NCBI GenBank assembly: GCA_963922455.1
Contig: CAWUIO010000003.1
Location: forward strand, 62,001-126,000
Direction of reading: 5' to 3'
From: CAWUIO01 sp963922455
Lineage (GTDB): Bacteria; Bacteroidota; Bacteroidia; Cytophagales; Microscillaceae
Length of the DNA stretch: 64,000 nucleotides
Shown here: piece by piece, positions 17,109-26,628 of the stretch
Layout: each line of letters starts with the position of its first letter
Numbering within the stretch: position 1 is the stretch's first letter
Translations under genes and position numbers: made by a program
The notes under the pieces: model-generated
Told to the model about the DNA's origin: nothing
Database searches by the model: none
What the model saw: the letters and a program-made list of their open reading frames with translations, nothing else

Positions 17109-18008
17109 TTATTGTTTGTCTAGGAGATAAAGAATTTGTGTAATAGGTAGGTACAAAAAAGAACCAAACATGATTCTTAACGCATCTTTACGAGAATGAG
17201 AAAATAACAAACTTACAGCTGGAATTAAAAAAAGAACTCCTAAGACAGTTACAGCCCAAGCCGAAAAAACACCTGTCATATTAGTAAGATAAGGGAGCCA
17301 ACCCGCCGGTAACAAAAAGAGAGTAGACATAAACATTTGAAAGGCTACATACCGGTCTTTCCCAACGTGTGAGGGTAGCAATTTAAAACCAGCTTTTGAA
17401 TAGTCTTCGTAAGATACCCAAGCAATTGCCCAAAAATGGGGAAATTGCCAAGTAAATTGCACAGTAAATAAAATAAATGCCTCAAAACTTAACTGCCCCG
17501 TAGCAGCTACCCAACCCAAGAGTGGAGGCAGCGCTCCTGGGATTGCTCCAATAATCACCGCTATTGGGCCCACTCTTTTGAGTGGGGTATAGATAAATGT
17601 ATATAAGCAAAAAGAAGAAAGTGACAGTAATGCCGTAAGGAAATTGGTAGAGAGCATCAACAAGGTAAAACCAGCGAAACCAATAAACCAAGCAAAATTT
17701 ACAGCATCTTCAACCCTGATTTGTCCAGTGGGGATGGGCCTTCCGTGGGTGCGTTTCATGAGCCTGTCTACATCCTGCTCAAAAACTTGATTCAAGACGC
17801 TAGATGAACCTGATATGAGCAAGCCCCCAACAAATAATCCCGCAAAACTAAACCAATCAATTGGGCCGCTTAAGCCTAATAAGTAACCAAAACCAGCAGA
17901 GAAGGCCACAAGTGATGAAAGTCGTAATTTCATCAATTCCGCATACATCTTAAGATTGGCCCTACTAAAGACCTTACTTAAATCATCTACCGCTTTAAAG
18001 GTGGCCAT
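17109..18008 (-). CDS. ctaB: Protoheme IX farnesyltransferase (heme O synthase)
   Basis: Transfers farnesyl diphosphate to heme B, giving heme O. 299 residues, seven to nine hydrophobic segments of the UbiA prenyltransferase type. The diphosphate-binding motif is visible as NQVFEQDVDRLMKRTHGRPI, with a second conserved loop at SYEDYSKAGFKLLPS. The gene overlaps ctaA by 14 bases, implying translational coupling of the two heme A steps. Confidence 0.94.
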   Translation of the reverse strand: MATFKAVDDLSKVFSRANLKMYAELMKLRLSSLVAFSAGFGYLLGLSGPIDWFSFAGLFVGGLLISGSSSVLNQVFEQDVDRLMKRTHGRPIPTGQIRVEDAVNFAWFIGFAGFTLLMLSTNFLTALLSLSSFCLYTFIYTPLKRVGPIAVIIGAIPGALPPLLGWVAATGQLSFEAFILFTVQFTWQFPHFWAIAWVSYEDYSKAGFKLLPSHVGKDRYVAFQMFMSTLFLLPAGWLPYLTNMTGVFSAWAVTVLGVLFLIPAVSLLFSHSRKDALRIMFGSFLYLPITQILYLLDKQ

Positions 18009-19113
18009 GGAAGGTTGGTTTTGGTTCTTGAGACCTCAAACTTTTTGAGGGTGAGTTATTTTTTTGTAGCAACAACCAAGTGTAAAACTGGGTTCCGCAA
18101 ATCAAAAATGCAATAAATAGATGAAAAATCTGTATAGTTGGAGGTATGGCAAAATAAACCATTCCTGCTCCAAGCAGCATTTCCGCCATGGTTAAGATTA
18201 CAAGTATCCACGCATTTAAGTAAATAGGGTTATTCTCACGCTTGCTGAACCAAAATAACTGATATAGAATAACACTATGCACCAGTAATACTAGCCAAGA
18301 ATAAGAGCGGTGTACAAAAAAAATGGTATTCAGTTTTTCTATCCAGTTACCTCTTTGGGTCTCCCCTAAACTTTTACTCACCAAATCTACCGACTCCCGT
18401 ACCTGGGTACCTAAGACTACTTGTACTAAAAAAAGCCCAATCGCTATCAATAGCCAGGTTTTTAAAAAGCGAGGATAATGATTGGCTGAAATATCAATTG
18501 TTAAATCGGTGTAATTTACTACAAGCACCAAGAGCAAGAAAACAATAAGCAAGGCTAATAGCATATGTAAACTGACCATGCCCGGCAAGAGCTTAGTAGA
18601 CACGACCAAAGAACCTAACCAACCTTGAAACCCAACTACAACTAATATCAAAAAACTAAGTACCGGGATGATCGGTCTTGTTTTCACAAAAGCTAGGGAT
18701 GTAAAAAAGATCAAAAGAATAAAGAAACCACTTAATGCCCCCAGCAGACGGTTTATATACTCAATCCAAGTTTTAAGCGCATTAAAATCGGCTTCTTCGT
18801 ACATAGACTCATCGTGTAGTAATTGCTTACTCAACTCATCCATGCCCAGAAAAGTAAAATACTTGGCCAAGCGGGTATTTTTAGCTTTCCGTTTTTGGGC
18901 ATACATGTCCTTATAATTTTCGGGTAGTTCCGAAGCTTGAGTAGGAGGTATCCATTGGCCAAAACACTTTGGCCAGTCAGGACAACCCATACCCGAGCCT
19001 GTACCCCGAACTATGCCTCCCGCCAGGATCAGTAAAAAGATTAAAAAAATAGTGGTTACCCCCAGATATCTGAGAGTAACCACCTTGTTAAATCTGGAAT
19101 GATTATTAACCAT
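17995..19113 (-). CDS. ctaA: Heme A synthase
   Basis: Oxidises heme O to heme A for subunit I. 372 residues with about eight TM segments. The N-terminal signature GGIVRGTGSGMGCPDWPKC holds the conserved Cys residues of the first periplasmic loop. The heme-binding His residues are in EYINRLLGAL-adjacent helices, SLHMLLALLI, FVHRSYSWLVLLVHS and IQIFHLFIAFL. An extra hydrophilic stretch of about 60 residues (EN..MYAQKRKAKNTRLAKY and on) separates TM1 from TM2, longer than in E. coli-type or Bacillus-type CtaA. It overlaps ctaD by 8 bases. Confidence 0.93.
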   Translation of the reverse strand: MVNNHSRFNKVVTLRYLGVTTIFLIFLLILAGGIVRGTGSGMGCPDWPKCFGQWIPPTQASELPENYKDMYAQKRKAKNTRLAKYFTFLGMDELSKQLLHDESMYEEADFNALKTWIEYINRLLGALSGFFILLIFFTSLAFVKTRPIIPVLSFLILVVVGFQGWLGSLVVSTKLLPGMVSLHMLLALLIVFLLLVLVVNYTDLTIDISANHYPRFLKTWLLIAIGLFLVQVVLGTQVRESVDLVSKSLGETQRGNWIEKLNTIFFVHRSYSWLVLLVHSVILYQLFWFSKRENNPIYLNAWILVILTMAEMLLGAGMVYFAIPPTIQIFHLFIAFLICGTQFYTWLLLQKNNSPSKSLRSQEPKPTFHGHL

Positions 19114-20998
19114 TTACGTTCATTTCAACCTCTTGCTTCTTCATCATTTCATTTTCATGCTCCAAATTGGAGTGTGGAGTTTGTGACAAAGGAATATGTT
19201 GAGGTATAAAATCTGTAAAACCATCTTTTTCTGCATTTGGCTTACTGTAATCATAAGCCCAACGGTATACATAAGGTACTTTACCTGGCCAGTTACCGTG
19301 ACCGGGCAGCCTTGGAGTAGTCCATTCTAGAGTGTTTGATCCCCAAGGGTTCATTGGAGCTTTACGGCCTCGGAAAATACTGTATACAAAGTTGAAGGCA
19401 AAGATAGCCTGCGCAGTAAAGGTAATGATGGCCGCAACGGTTATAAAGGCATTCAAATCGTGGAATGTGTTAAATACATCGTAGTTGGTATGTGAATAAT
19501 AACGACGAGGAAAACCAACGATTCCAGTATAGTGCATCGGGAAGAATACCAGGTAGATTCCAATAAACGTAAACCAGAAATGAATGTAACCTAGGGTGCT
19601 ATCCATCATCCTACCAAACATTTTCGGGAACCAGTGGTAAACCCCAGCCATAAACCCAAAGAAAGAAGCACTACCCATTACAATATGGAAGTGAGCCACC
19701 ACAAAATAAGTATCGTGTAGCTGAATATCTAGGGCATTATTTCCTAAAACAATACCTGTAACCCCACCCGAGATAAACACCGATACCAAACCGATAGAGA
19801 ATAACATCGCCGGAGTGAAGATAATATTACCGCGATATAGTGTAGTGATGTAGTTAAACGCTTTTACAGCCGAAGGTACCGCAATAATAAGCGTTAAGAA
19901 CATAAACACTGAACCTAAGAAAGGGTTCAAGCCAGAAACAAACATATGGTGAGCCCATACCAAGAAGGAAAGGATCGCGATACCAATCATAGAACCGATC
20001 ATGGCCCGGTATCCAAAGATAGGCTTACGGGAGTTCGTAGCAATGATTTCTGAAGTTATACCTAATGCAGGTAATAATACAATGTATACCTCAGGGTGAC
20101 CTAAAAACCAAAACAAGTGCTGATACAAAACGGCACTACCACCATTGTGGTGTAAGGCTTCACCATTTAAGTAAATTTCAGAGAGATAAAAACTTGTCCC
20201 GAAGCTACGGTCAAAAATTAAGAGCAATGCAGCTGAAAACAAGACAGGGAATGACAACAAACCAATGATAGCTGTTAGGAAGAAAGCCCAAATTGTTAAG
20301 GGTAAACGTGAAAAGGACATTCCTTTTGTTCTCAGGTTGATTACCGTGGTGATGTAGTTGATCCCACCCAGTAAGGTAGAAACAATAAACAAGGCCATAG
20401 AGATCAACCAGTAGGTTACTCCTGCCCCAGAACCTGGACTAGCATCTTGCAAACCACTTAAAGGGGGATATAATACCCACCCCCCAGCAGCCGGGCCAGT
20501 TTCTAAGAAAATTGAAGAAAACATTACGATACTGGCGGCAAAGAAGAACCAGTAAGATAACATGTTCAAAAAGCCAGAGGCCATATCTCTTGCTCCAATT
20601 TGTAAGGGAATCAAGAAATTACTGAACGTACCGCTCAATCCGGCAGTCAGCACGAAAAATACCATGATAGTACCGTGCATCGTTACAAATGCTAGATAAG
20701 CATCTTGCGTCATTTTACCAGATTCGTTCAAGAATCCTCCTAAAACAGGTCTTAAAAACTCAAGACTCATATCGGGAAAACCTAATTGAAGACGGAATAC
20801 TACTGACATAGCTCCTCCAAGGAATGCCCAAATAAGACCTGAGATCAAAAACTGCTTTGCAATAGTTTTGTGATCTTCTGTGAAGATATACTTACTAATA
20901 AATGTCTCTTCGTGATGATCGTGATCGTGATCATGGTGATCATCTACGTGCACATTGTGCTCGTCAACATTTCCAATTGTATGTGAATCAGATGCCAT
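19106..20998 (-). CDS. ctaD: Cytochrome c oxidase subunit I (aa3 type)
   Basis: Catalytic subunit carrying heme a and the heme a3-CuB centre; 630 residues, at least 12 TM segments. Ligand motifs are present: MHGTIMVFF (heme a), WFLGHPEVYIVLLP (CuB His with cross-linked Tyr and the D-channel Glu, marking an A1-type oxidase), WAHHMF (CuB His pair) and HDTYFVVAHFHIVMG (heme a3 and heme a His). The N-terminal tail is unusually rich in His and Asp (DDHHDHDHDHHEE, residues 19-31) and could bind metal. It lies 66 bases downstream of ctaC. Confidence 0.96.
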   Translation of the reverse strand: MASDSHTIGNVDEHNVHVDDHHDHDHDHHEETFISKYIFTEDHKTIAKQFLISGLIWAFLGGAMSVVFRLQLGFPDMSLEFLRPVLGGFLNESGKMTQDAYLAFVTMHGTIMVFFVLTAGLSGTFSNFLIPLQIGARDMASGFLNMLSYWFFFAASIVMFSSIFLETGPAAGGWVLYPPLSGLQDASPGSGAGVTYWLISMALFIVSTLLGGINYITTVINLRTKGMSFSRLPLTIWAFFLTAIIGLLSFPVLFSAALLLIFDRSFGTSFYLSEIYLNGEALHHNGGSAVLYQHLFWFLGHPEVYIVLLPALGITSEIIATNSRKPIFGYRAMIGSMIGIAILSFLVWAHHMFVSGLNPFLGSVFMFLTLIIAVPSAVKAFNYITTLYRGNIIFTPAMLFSIGLVSVFISGGVTGIVLGNNALDIQLHDTYFVVAHFHIVMGSASFFGFMAGVYHWFPKMFGRMMDSTLGYIHFWFTFIGIYLVFFPMHYTGIVGFPRRYYSHTNYDVFNTFHDLNAFITVAAIITFTAQAIFAFNFVYSIFRGRKAPMNPWGSNTLEWTTPRLPGHGNWPGKVPYVYRWAYDYSKPNAEKDGFTDFIPQHIPLSQTPHSNLEHENEMMKKQEVEMNVNG

Positions 20999-21064
20999 AA
21001 TTTACCAGATCTATTTCTTTAAATAATGAATATAGGTGTTATATAAATAACGTCAAACTTTATA

Positions 21065-22123
21065 TTATAAACTAGCTGTTTCCTGTGTAGTTTTCTCTTT
21101 TTTCTTAGCCAAGTTCTTTTCTCGCAACCAAGACATGCCTCGGCCTTTGAGATCAGGATTATTTTCTAATATGGGGGTTTGCTCAGCATACCATTGATCA
21201 TACGCTTGTTCTTCGTCTACAACTAAGATGTAACGCATCGCAAAGTGACCTCTTCCACAAACTTCGGTACAAGCAATTTCATAATTAAACTCAGGATCAC
21301 CTAACTCTTCACGCATTTGCGCTGTAGTCTTGGTAGGAGTAAATACAAACTGAGTTGGCATCCCAGGTACAGCATCCATTTTCAAGCGAAAATGAGGGGC
21401 AAATACACTGTGCAACACATCACGGGCCCGAATTTTCAAGACAACGGGATGACCTACTTTTACGTGCATCTCACGAGGAGAGAAATCATCAAAGGACTGT
21501 TCCTTCTCAAAATCAATTCCGAAATCATTTCCCGCCGCATCATCAATTAGACGATAGTCATGAGGACCCATTTTAAGGTCAGCACCGGGGTAGCGTACCA
21601 ACCAGGCAAATTGCTTACCCATGATTTCAATTTCGGTTGCTTCCTCTGGTGGGTCAACCATAATATCACTCCAAGCCTTCCAACCATAAAATACCAACAA
21701 AGCCATAATAACGGCAGGTACAATTGTCCAGAATACTTCTAATTGAGGATTGTCGTGATAGAATGAAGCTTTTCTCTTTTCGCTATATTGATATCGGTAT
21801 GAAAACCAAAACAGACCAAAGTTAGTAATCACAAACATGGCTGAAATGACCCAGATCGTAATCCAAAACAAACGATCAGTAACGAGTCCGTGCTCAGAGG
21901 CAGCTTCTGGTAGAAATTCTTTGGCCGCAATGGGTGTGTACCAAATCACAGCGATCAGACCAGCAAGTGGTACCAGCAACATCAACAATGCATTTACTTG
22001 ATTACCCGAGTCAACTCGTTTATCAGAACCTTTTACAATCCCAACCAAGGACTGTATCCTAAAAAGTAGGAACAGGATCACCAGGATAAGTACCCCTGCC
22101 AGGGCAAGTATAAGATTAGTCAT
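21065..22123 (-). CDS. ctaC: Cytochrome c oxidase subunit II
   Basis: 352 residues. The CuA site is complete near the C-terminus: CTEVCGRGHFAM (C285, E287, C289, H293, M296). There is no fused cytochrome c domain, so electrons should come from a separate carrier or directly from complex III cytochromes. Four hydrophobic segments precede the cupredoxin domain (about 3-22, 45-65, 83-108 and 135-155), two more than the usual hairpin. The C-terminus is a Lys-rich tail (LAKKKEKTTQ). Confidence 0.93.
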   Translation of the reverse strand: MTNLILALAGVLILVILFLLFRIQSLVGIVKGSDKRVDSGNQVNALLMLLVPLAGLIAVIWYTPIAAKEFLPEAASEHGLVTDRLFWITIWVISAMFVITNFGLFWFSYRYQYSEKRKASFYHDNPQLEVFWTIVPAVIMALLVFYGWKAWSDIMVDPPEEATEIEIMGKQFAWLVRYPGADLKMGPHDYRLIDDAAGNDFGIDFEKEQSFDDFSPREMHVKVGHPVVLKIRARDVLHSVFAPHFRLKMDAVPGMPTQFVFTPTKTTAQMREELGDPEFNYEIACTEVCGRGHFAMRYILVVDEEQAYDQWYAEQTPILENNPDLKGRGMSWLREKNLAKKKEKTTQETASL

Positions 22124-22194
22124 AATTTATATTTCAAGTTGTTCAGAACTTTCTGATTTTACTTATTTTTTAAGAATCTGTTTACGCCAAGTGT

Positions 22195-23526
22195 TTAGTT
22201 AAATTGGGTAAAATTCATGCTTTCTCGGATAAATGGATGATTCTTGGCGATAAGCGGAACCTTCGCTAAATTGGAAGCAAAAACATACACAAACGCTCCG
22301 GCAAAAAGACAAAGTGAACCGGCTTCAAAGAAACCAAATGCCGCGTGATCACCCACTGTCCCTGGCATAATCATTATATAAAAATCCAAGTAGTGTCCAA
22401 CCAATAAGCCATAGGCAACTACTTTCAAGAATACCATCGTACGCTTAGAATCCTTTGTCATAAGTCCCAAGAATGGGAATGCAAAGTTGATAATTAAGTT
22501 TAAGAAGAAAAGAAGACGGAAATGCCCGAATAAGCGTGGCATGAAATAAATCGTCTCTTCAGGAATGTGAGCGTAGTAGATTAATAGAAATTGGGAAAAC
22601 CAAATGTATGTCCAGAAAATACTGAAAGCAAACATAAACTTTCCTAAATCGTGTAAGTGATGCTCCCCAACCATTTTTAGATACCCTTGCTCTTTTAAGT
22701 AAATAACTGCCAGGGTAGTAGTTGCCAAGCCAGCAGCAAATGCGCTGGCAAAATTATACCAGCCGAACATTGTACTAAACCAATGGGCATCTATAGACAT
22801 AACCCAATCCCAGGCCGATGAGGAAGAAGTAACTGCATAAATTACGATGAAAACAGCCGAGAAATAGACCATCTTGTTATAAATAACTGGCTTCTTCAAA
22901 TAACCCGAATAATCGGTCAACTCATCCTCTTGTAGGGAAAGCTTGCGCAGGAAGAAAAACAAACCAATCCACAAAGCATAGTATAAAACCATGCGAAGTA
23001 AAAAGAAAGGGGTGTTCAGGTAAGGAGATTTCAAATCGATAAGACGATCATAGTTGGCGCTTTCCGGATCAGTAATTCCACTGACTTTCCAATGAAATAG
23101 ACTATCCCCAGATAAAAAGAAAACCAACAAAAGTATAGGGCCACTGATCAGTAGGAAGTAGCCAAAAGTTTCCGGGATACGTTTGATCAGCGCTGACCAT
23201 CCTGCCCAAGCCACGTAATTTACCGCAACAAAGAATATCCCAATCAGGGCAATATTATTAAAATACACCCCGCAAAGCCATAGGTTTGCCCAAAGGCGGG
23301 TAGTCCAACTGTATCCGTGACCACCGCCAGCACTCCCAACGTAGGAGTGTTCTTCTCCACCACCGTGACCACCCCCTTCACCAATACCCAAGGCGGAAAA
23401 AATAATTCCTAAGATGATAAGGCCCAGCCCTACCCCCATAAGTATGAATAGTTTCTGCTTCAACTTTGACGAAAATTCATACTGCATCTTTTCGTCAGAG
23501 AGTGATAAATTAGTACCAGCAGCCAT
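22195..23526 (-). CDS. actF: Alternative complex III subunit ActF
   Basis: 443-residue integral membrane protein with about ten TM segments, of the NrfD/PsrC-related quinol:cytochrome c oxidoreductase type. A Gly/His-rich loop (GEGGGHGGGEEHSYVG) follows the first TM segment. Further landmarks are ITDPESANYDRLIDLKSPYL and YYAHIPEETIYFMPR. It is the last act gene, followed after about 70 bases by ctaC. In known complexes ActC and ActF are homologous and form the membrane quinol and proton modules. Confidence 0.88.
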   Translation of the reverse strand: MAAGTNLSLSDEKMQYEFSSKLKQKLFILMGVGLGLIILGIIFSALGIGEGGGHGGGEEHSYVGSAGGGHGYSWTTRLWANLWLCGVYFNNIALIGIFFVAVNYVAWAGWSALIKRIPETFGYFLLISGPILLLVFFLSGDSLFHWKVSGITDPESANYDRLIDLKSPYLNTPFFLLRMVLYYALWIGLFFFLRKLSLQEDELTDYSGYLKKPVIYNKMVYFSAVFIVIYAVTSSSSAWDWVMSIDAHWFSTMFGWYNFASAFAAGLATTTLAVIYLKEQGYLKMVGEHHLHDLGKFMFAFSIFWTYIWFSQFLLIYYAHIPEETIYFMPRLFGHFRLLFFLNLIINFAFPFLGLMTKDSKRTMVFLKVVAYGLLVGHYLDFYIMIMPGTVGDHAAFGFFEAGSLCLFAGAFVYVFASNLAKVPLIAKNHPFIRESMNFTQFN

Positions 23527-23548
23527 AATCTCTTAATTAATTTTTTGA

Positions 23549-24535
23549 TTAGATAATTTGAAACTCGATACGGCGGTTTTGAGCCCTACCAGCTTCATCT
23601 TCATTACTAGCCACCGGTTGAGTAGCCCCAAAACCCTCAAATGACAGGTTTTTAGTATTTACTCCTTTGGAAACTAAATAATCAAATACAGTTTTTGCTC
23701 TTTCGGCAGAAAGCGTTTTGTTCTTTTCAACATCTCCGGTATCATCCGTATGGCCGGAAATTTTCCCTGCCACCTTAGCGTTTTCTATCATAAAAATAGC
23801 TAAGCGGTCTAATTCCCGACGCGAACTAACATCTAGTTCAGCACTTCCCGTTTTGAACAACACTTGGCTTAAAGTAAAATTAGAGCCTTTATCGGCCGTA
23901 AACTCTATATCCTTAGGTACGCCACGTTCTTGTAATTCAAGTACGTAATGAACCACCTTCCAACGCTCATCTGGACTCAGTTGAGATCCGTGAGGCCACA
24001 TGCGTCCTTTTCCGTGGGTGATTACGTGGAAAATATGCCCCTGAGGTAAAACAGTGTAAGCAGATCCTTTCAAATTAGCTACCCCTTTGTATAATTCCGC
24101 AACGGGTCCTTTTCCATCTCCTTTTTCTCCGTGACAAGGATAGCAAAAGCGGTTATACAAAACCTTACCCTCTTTGATAACAGTCTCAGTATGTGGGTAA
24201 GGGTTTTTCAAAGTAGCCGCAGCCGTTTCATAATCAGTAGGAGCAATATCATTGTAAACCATGTAATCTACGGCTCTAATTACTCCACCAGTACTGTCTT
24301 CAACTAAAAAATTGGTATTGAAACGACGACGAGGAATACTACCCTCAGCAGGCTCCCTCATGTTTAAACCCTTGGGATTGATATCGTTTTTTTTCACCTG
24401 AGATAATGGCTCATAAGGCTTAGAAACATACATCTGAGGCGCATACTCCGTTCCCGGATCATTTGGGCTTTTCTGGCAAGCTACGAACACGGATGAAACC
24501 GCCAGAAAAAGAATGAAAAATTGTATCTTATTCAT
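23549..24535 (-). CDS. actE: Alternative complex III subunit ActE: monoheme cytochrome c lipoprotein fused to an OmpA-like domain
   Basis: 328 residues from the ATG at 24535; reading further upstream only runs back into actD. A lipobox (SSVFVAC, C20) predicts a lipid anchor. The heme site is FCYPCHGEKGDG (C131, C134, H135) with probable Met ligand in GRMWPHGSQL (M180). From about residue 220 an OmpA/MotB-like domain follows: GSAELDVSSRRELDRLA, SGHTDDTGDVEKN, LSAERA, GFGATQPVASN and AQNRRIEFQ. That domain normally binds peptidoglycan, so the fusion could tether the respiratory complex to the cell wall. Cytochrome function in complex III is known for the family; the tether role is inference. 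Confidence 0.88.
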   Translation of the reverse strand: MNKIQFFILFLAVSSVFVACQKSPNDPGTEYAPQMYVSKPYEPLSQVKKNDINPKGLNMREPAEGSIPRRRFNTNFLVEDSTGGVIRAVDYMVYNDIAPTDYETAAATLKNPYPHTETVIKEGKVLYNRFCYPCHGEKGDGKGPVAELYKGVANLKGSAYTVLPQGHIFHVITHGKGRMWPHGSQLSPDERWKVVHYVLELQERGVPKDIEFTADKGSNFTLSQVLFKTGSAELDVSSRRELDRLAIFMIENAKVAGKISGHTDDTGDVEKNKTLSAERAKTVFDYLVSKGVNTKNLSFEGFGATQPVASNEDEAGRAQNRRIEFQII

Positions 24536-24557
24536 GATTAGTCCTGTTTCCTTAATA

Positions 24558-25094
24558 TCAAACTTCTTTTTCTTTGGGTCTTTCAGAAACTCCTGTTTCT
24601 GAGAGTAATGCTTCAATGCTTTCCTGAGAGTGGCCATGGTTTTTACTCAAATCAATGGCCATCACAAATTTATCATCCGTACTACGTGGATCAAACATCA
24701 ATGCTTTTTTACCCGGGCCCAAGTTATTAGAGATAAGAAAGGTTGCCACCATACCTAGGGCGGCAATTAATACCGTAAGCTCAAAAGTTACGGGCACAAA
24801 ATCTGGTGGCGCGACAAAGTCTTTTCCCCCAATTATCATAGGCCACCCAAAACCCATCATATACGTTTGCATTAAGATGGCCAAAAAAGTGCCGGTAGCC
24901 CCAAACATAAAGGCGGCTCGGGCCAAACGAGTCCGACGGTAGCCTAGATAGTGATCTAAATCGTGAACAGGATAGGGTGTGTAAACATCATGAATTTGCA
25001 CTCCTTGCTCACGTATCTTCTTTACGGCAGGGATCAAGGTTGATTCGTCATCATATATCCCTACTAAAAATTTGGTTTTTTCCTGAGTCGCCAT
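24558..25094 (-). CDS. actD: Alternative complex III subunit ActD (DUF3341)
   Basis: 178 residues from the ATG at 25094 (MATQEKTKFLVGIY). An ATG at 25142 would overlap actC and adds residues unlike the family. The N-terminal soluble part has the DUF3341 pattern VGIYDDESTLIPAVKKIRE and IHDVYTPYPVHDLD. Two TM segments follow (FMFGATGTFLAILMQTYMM and LTVLIAALGMVATFLIS). ActD is a membrane-attached accessory subunit. It is tightly spaced between actC (20 bases) and actE (23 bases). Confidence 0.9.
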   Translation of the reverse strand: MATQEKTKFLVGIYDDESTLIPAVKKIREQGVQIHDVYTPYPVHDLDHYLGYRRTRLARAAFMFGATGTFLAILMQTYMMGFGWPMIIGGKDFVAPPDFVPVTFELTVLIAALGMVATFLISNNLGPGKKALMFDPRSTDDKFVMAIDLSKNHGHSQESIEALLSETGVSERPKEKEV

Positions 25095-25113
25095 AATCGC
25101 GTCTAAATTAGGA

Positions 25114-26580
25114 TTAGTTAGTCTGTTCGGATTTTTCTCCACTAGATGCTGTGACCGGAGTAGCTTCTTCTACAAAAGTTTCTCCCGGAATATACGTATT
25201 GGGGGAAGCCGGATTAGAGGATTTTAGAACCGTCTTAACCTCCGCCATATTTACTACGGGCAAAAACTTAGCAAATAGCAAGAATGCTGTAAAAAAGAAG
25301 CCAAAAGTAAATAAGTAATCCCCTACGTCTACATAGGTAGGCCAGAACATGGCCCAACTAGACGGGATATAGTCTCTATGCAGCGAAGTCACAATGATTA
25401 CAAATCGTTCAAACCACATTCCAATGTTTACCACAATTGAAAGGGCAAAAGTCACATATATATTACGCCTTAGAGAACGGAACCAAAAGAACTGAGGGGA
25501 AATTACATTACACGACATCATGGAAGCATATGCCCACCAATAAGGACCCAAAGCCCGATTTAAGAAAGCGTATCGCTCATACTCTACCCCTGAATACCAC
25601 GCAATAAACAACTCTGTTAAGTAGGCGACCCCCACAATTGATCCTGTCAATAAGATAATCTTATTCATAGACTCCATATGGGCTAAAGTGATATACGCTT
25701 GTAGTTTGAATACATAGCGGGTTATCAACATAAGGGTTAATACCATCGCAAAACCAGAGAAGATCGCCCCTGCCACAAAATAAGGAGGGAAAATGGTAGT
25801 GTGCCATCCGGGTATAACCGAAGTGGCGAAATCAAAACTTACAATGGTGTGTACTGAAAGTACAAGTGGAGTGGATAAACCAGCAAGTACCAAGGCTACC
25901 ATCTCGTAACGGGCCCAGGTCTTCGCAGAACCATCCCATCCAAAACTTAACAGGCCGTAAACAAACCGTGGAATGGGACTCTTAGCTCGTTCCCGAATAG
26001 TAGCTAAATCAGGAATCAAGCCGATGTACCAAAAAACAAGTGAAACAGTTAGGTAGGTACTGATCGCAAAAACGTCCCATACCAAAGGAGAGTTAAAATT
26101 AACCCATAAAGAACCGTAAGTATTGGGAAGAGGCAATGCCCAATAAGCTAACCAAGGACGCCCCATGTGCATCAAGATAAAAGTACCAGCACACAATACG
26201 GCAAAGATGGTCATCGCTTCAGCCGCCCGGTTAATTGAAGTTCTCCATTTTTGACGGAAAAGCAAAAGGATCGCAGAAATCAAGGTACCTGCGTGGCCAA
26301 TACCAACCCACCATACAAAGTTCGTGATATCCCAGGCCCATCCGATGGTCTTATTCAATCCCCACTCTCCAATCCCAAAAAACCAGGTACGATATAATGT
26401 ATAACTACCCCACATTAATACGATTAGGGAAATTGCCATCCCGGCCATCCATCGCACATTAGGGGCTGCTTCTACCTGACGACAGATATCATTTGTGACA
26501 TCGTGATAGGTAGTCGGACGATTATTTTCACCGCTCTGGTTTAACACCAGGGGTTCTCTTATCGGGGAAGTGAAGTCCAT
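25114..26580 (-). CDS. actC: Alternative complex III subunit ActC (NrfD-like quinol-oxidising membrane subunit)
   Basis: 488 residues, about ten TM segments of the NrfD/PsrC family. Visible landmarks are NFVWWVGIGHAGTLISA in an early helix, FILMHMGRPWLAYWALPLP, TIVSFDFATSVIPGWHTT and NIGMWFERFVIIV. In the family these helices carry the quinol-binding site next to ActB. The start ATG at 26580 (MDFTSPIREPL) is 48 bases downstream of actB. Electrons are passed to the iron-sulfur clusters of ActB. Confidence 0.93.
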   Translation of the reverse strand: MDFTSPIREPLVLNQSGENNRPTTYHDVTNDICRQVEAAPNVRWMAGMAISLIVLMWGSYTLYRTWFFGIGEWGLNKTIGWAWDITNFVWWVGIGHAGTLISAILLLFRQKWRTSINRAAEAMTIFAVLCAGTFILMHMGRPWLAYWALPLPNTYGSLWVNFNSPLVWDVFAISTYLTVSLVFWYIGLIPDLATIRERAKSPIPRFVYGLLSFGWDGSAKTWARYEMVALVLAGLSTPLVLSVHTIVSFDFATSVIPGWHTTIFPPYFVAGAIFSGFAMVLTLMLITRYVFKLQAYITLAHMESMNKIILLTGSIVGVAYLTELFIAWYSGVEYERYAFLNRALGPYWWAYASMMSCNVISPQFFWFRSLRRNIYVTFALSIVVNIGMWFERFVIIVTSLHRDYIPSSWAMFWPTYVDVGDYLFTFGFFFTAFLLFAKFLPVVNMAEVKTVLKSSNPASPNTYIPGETFVEEATPVTASSGEKSEQTN

Positions 26581-26628
26581 ATCTATGTATTAAGCTTATT
26601 AAATTCTTGTATATTGATTAATTCTATT

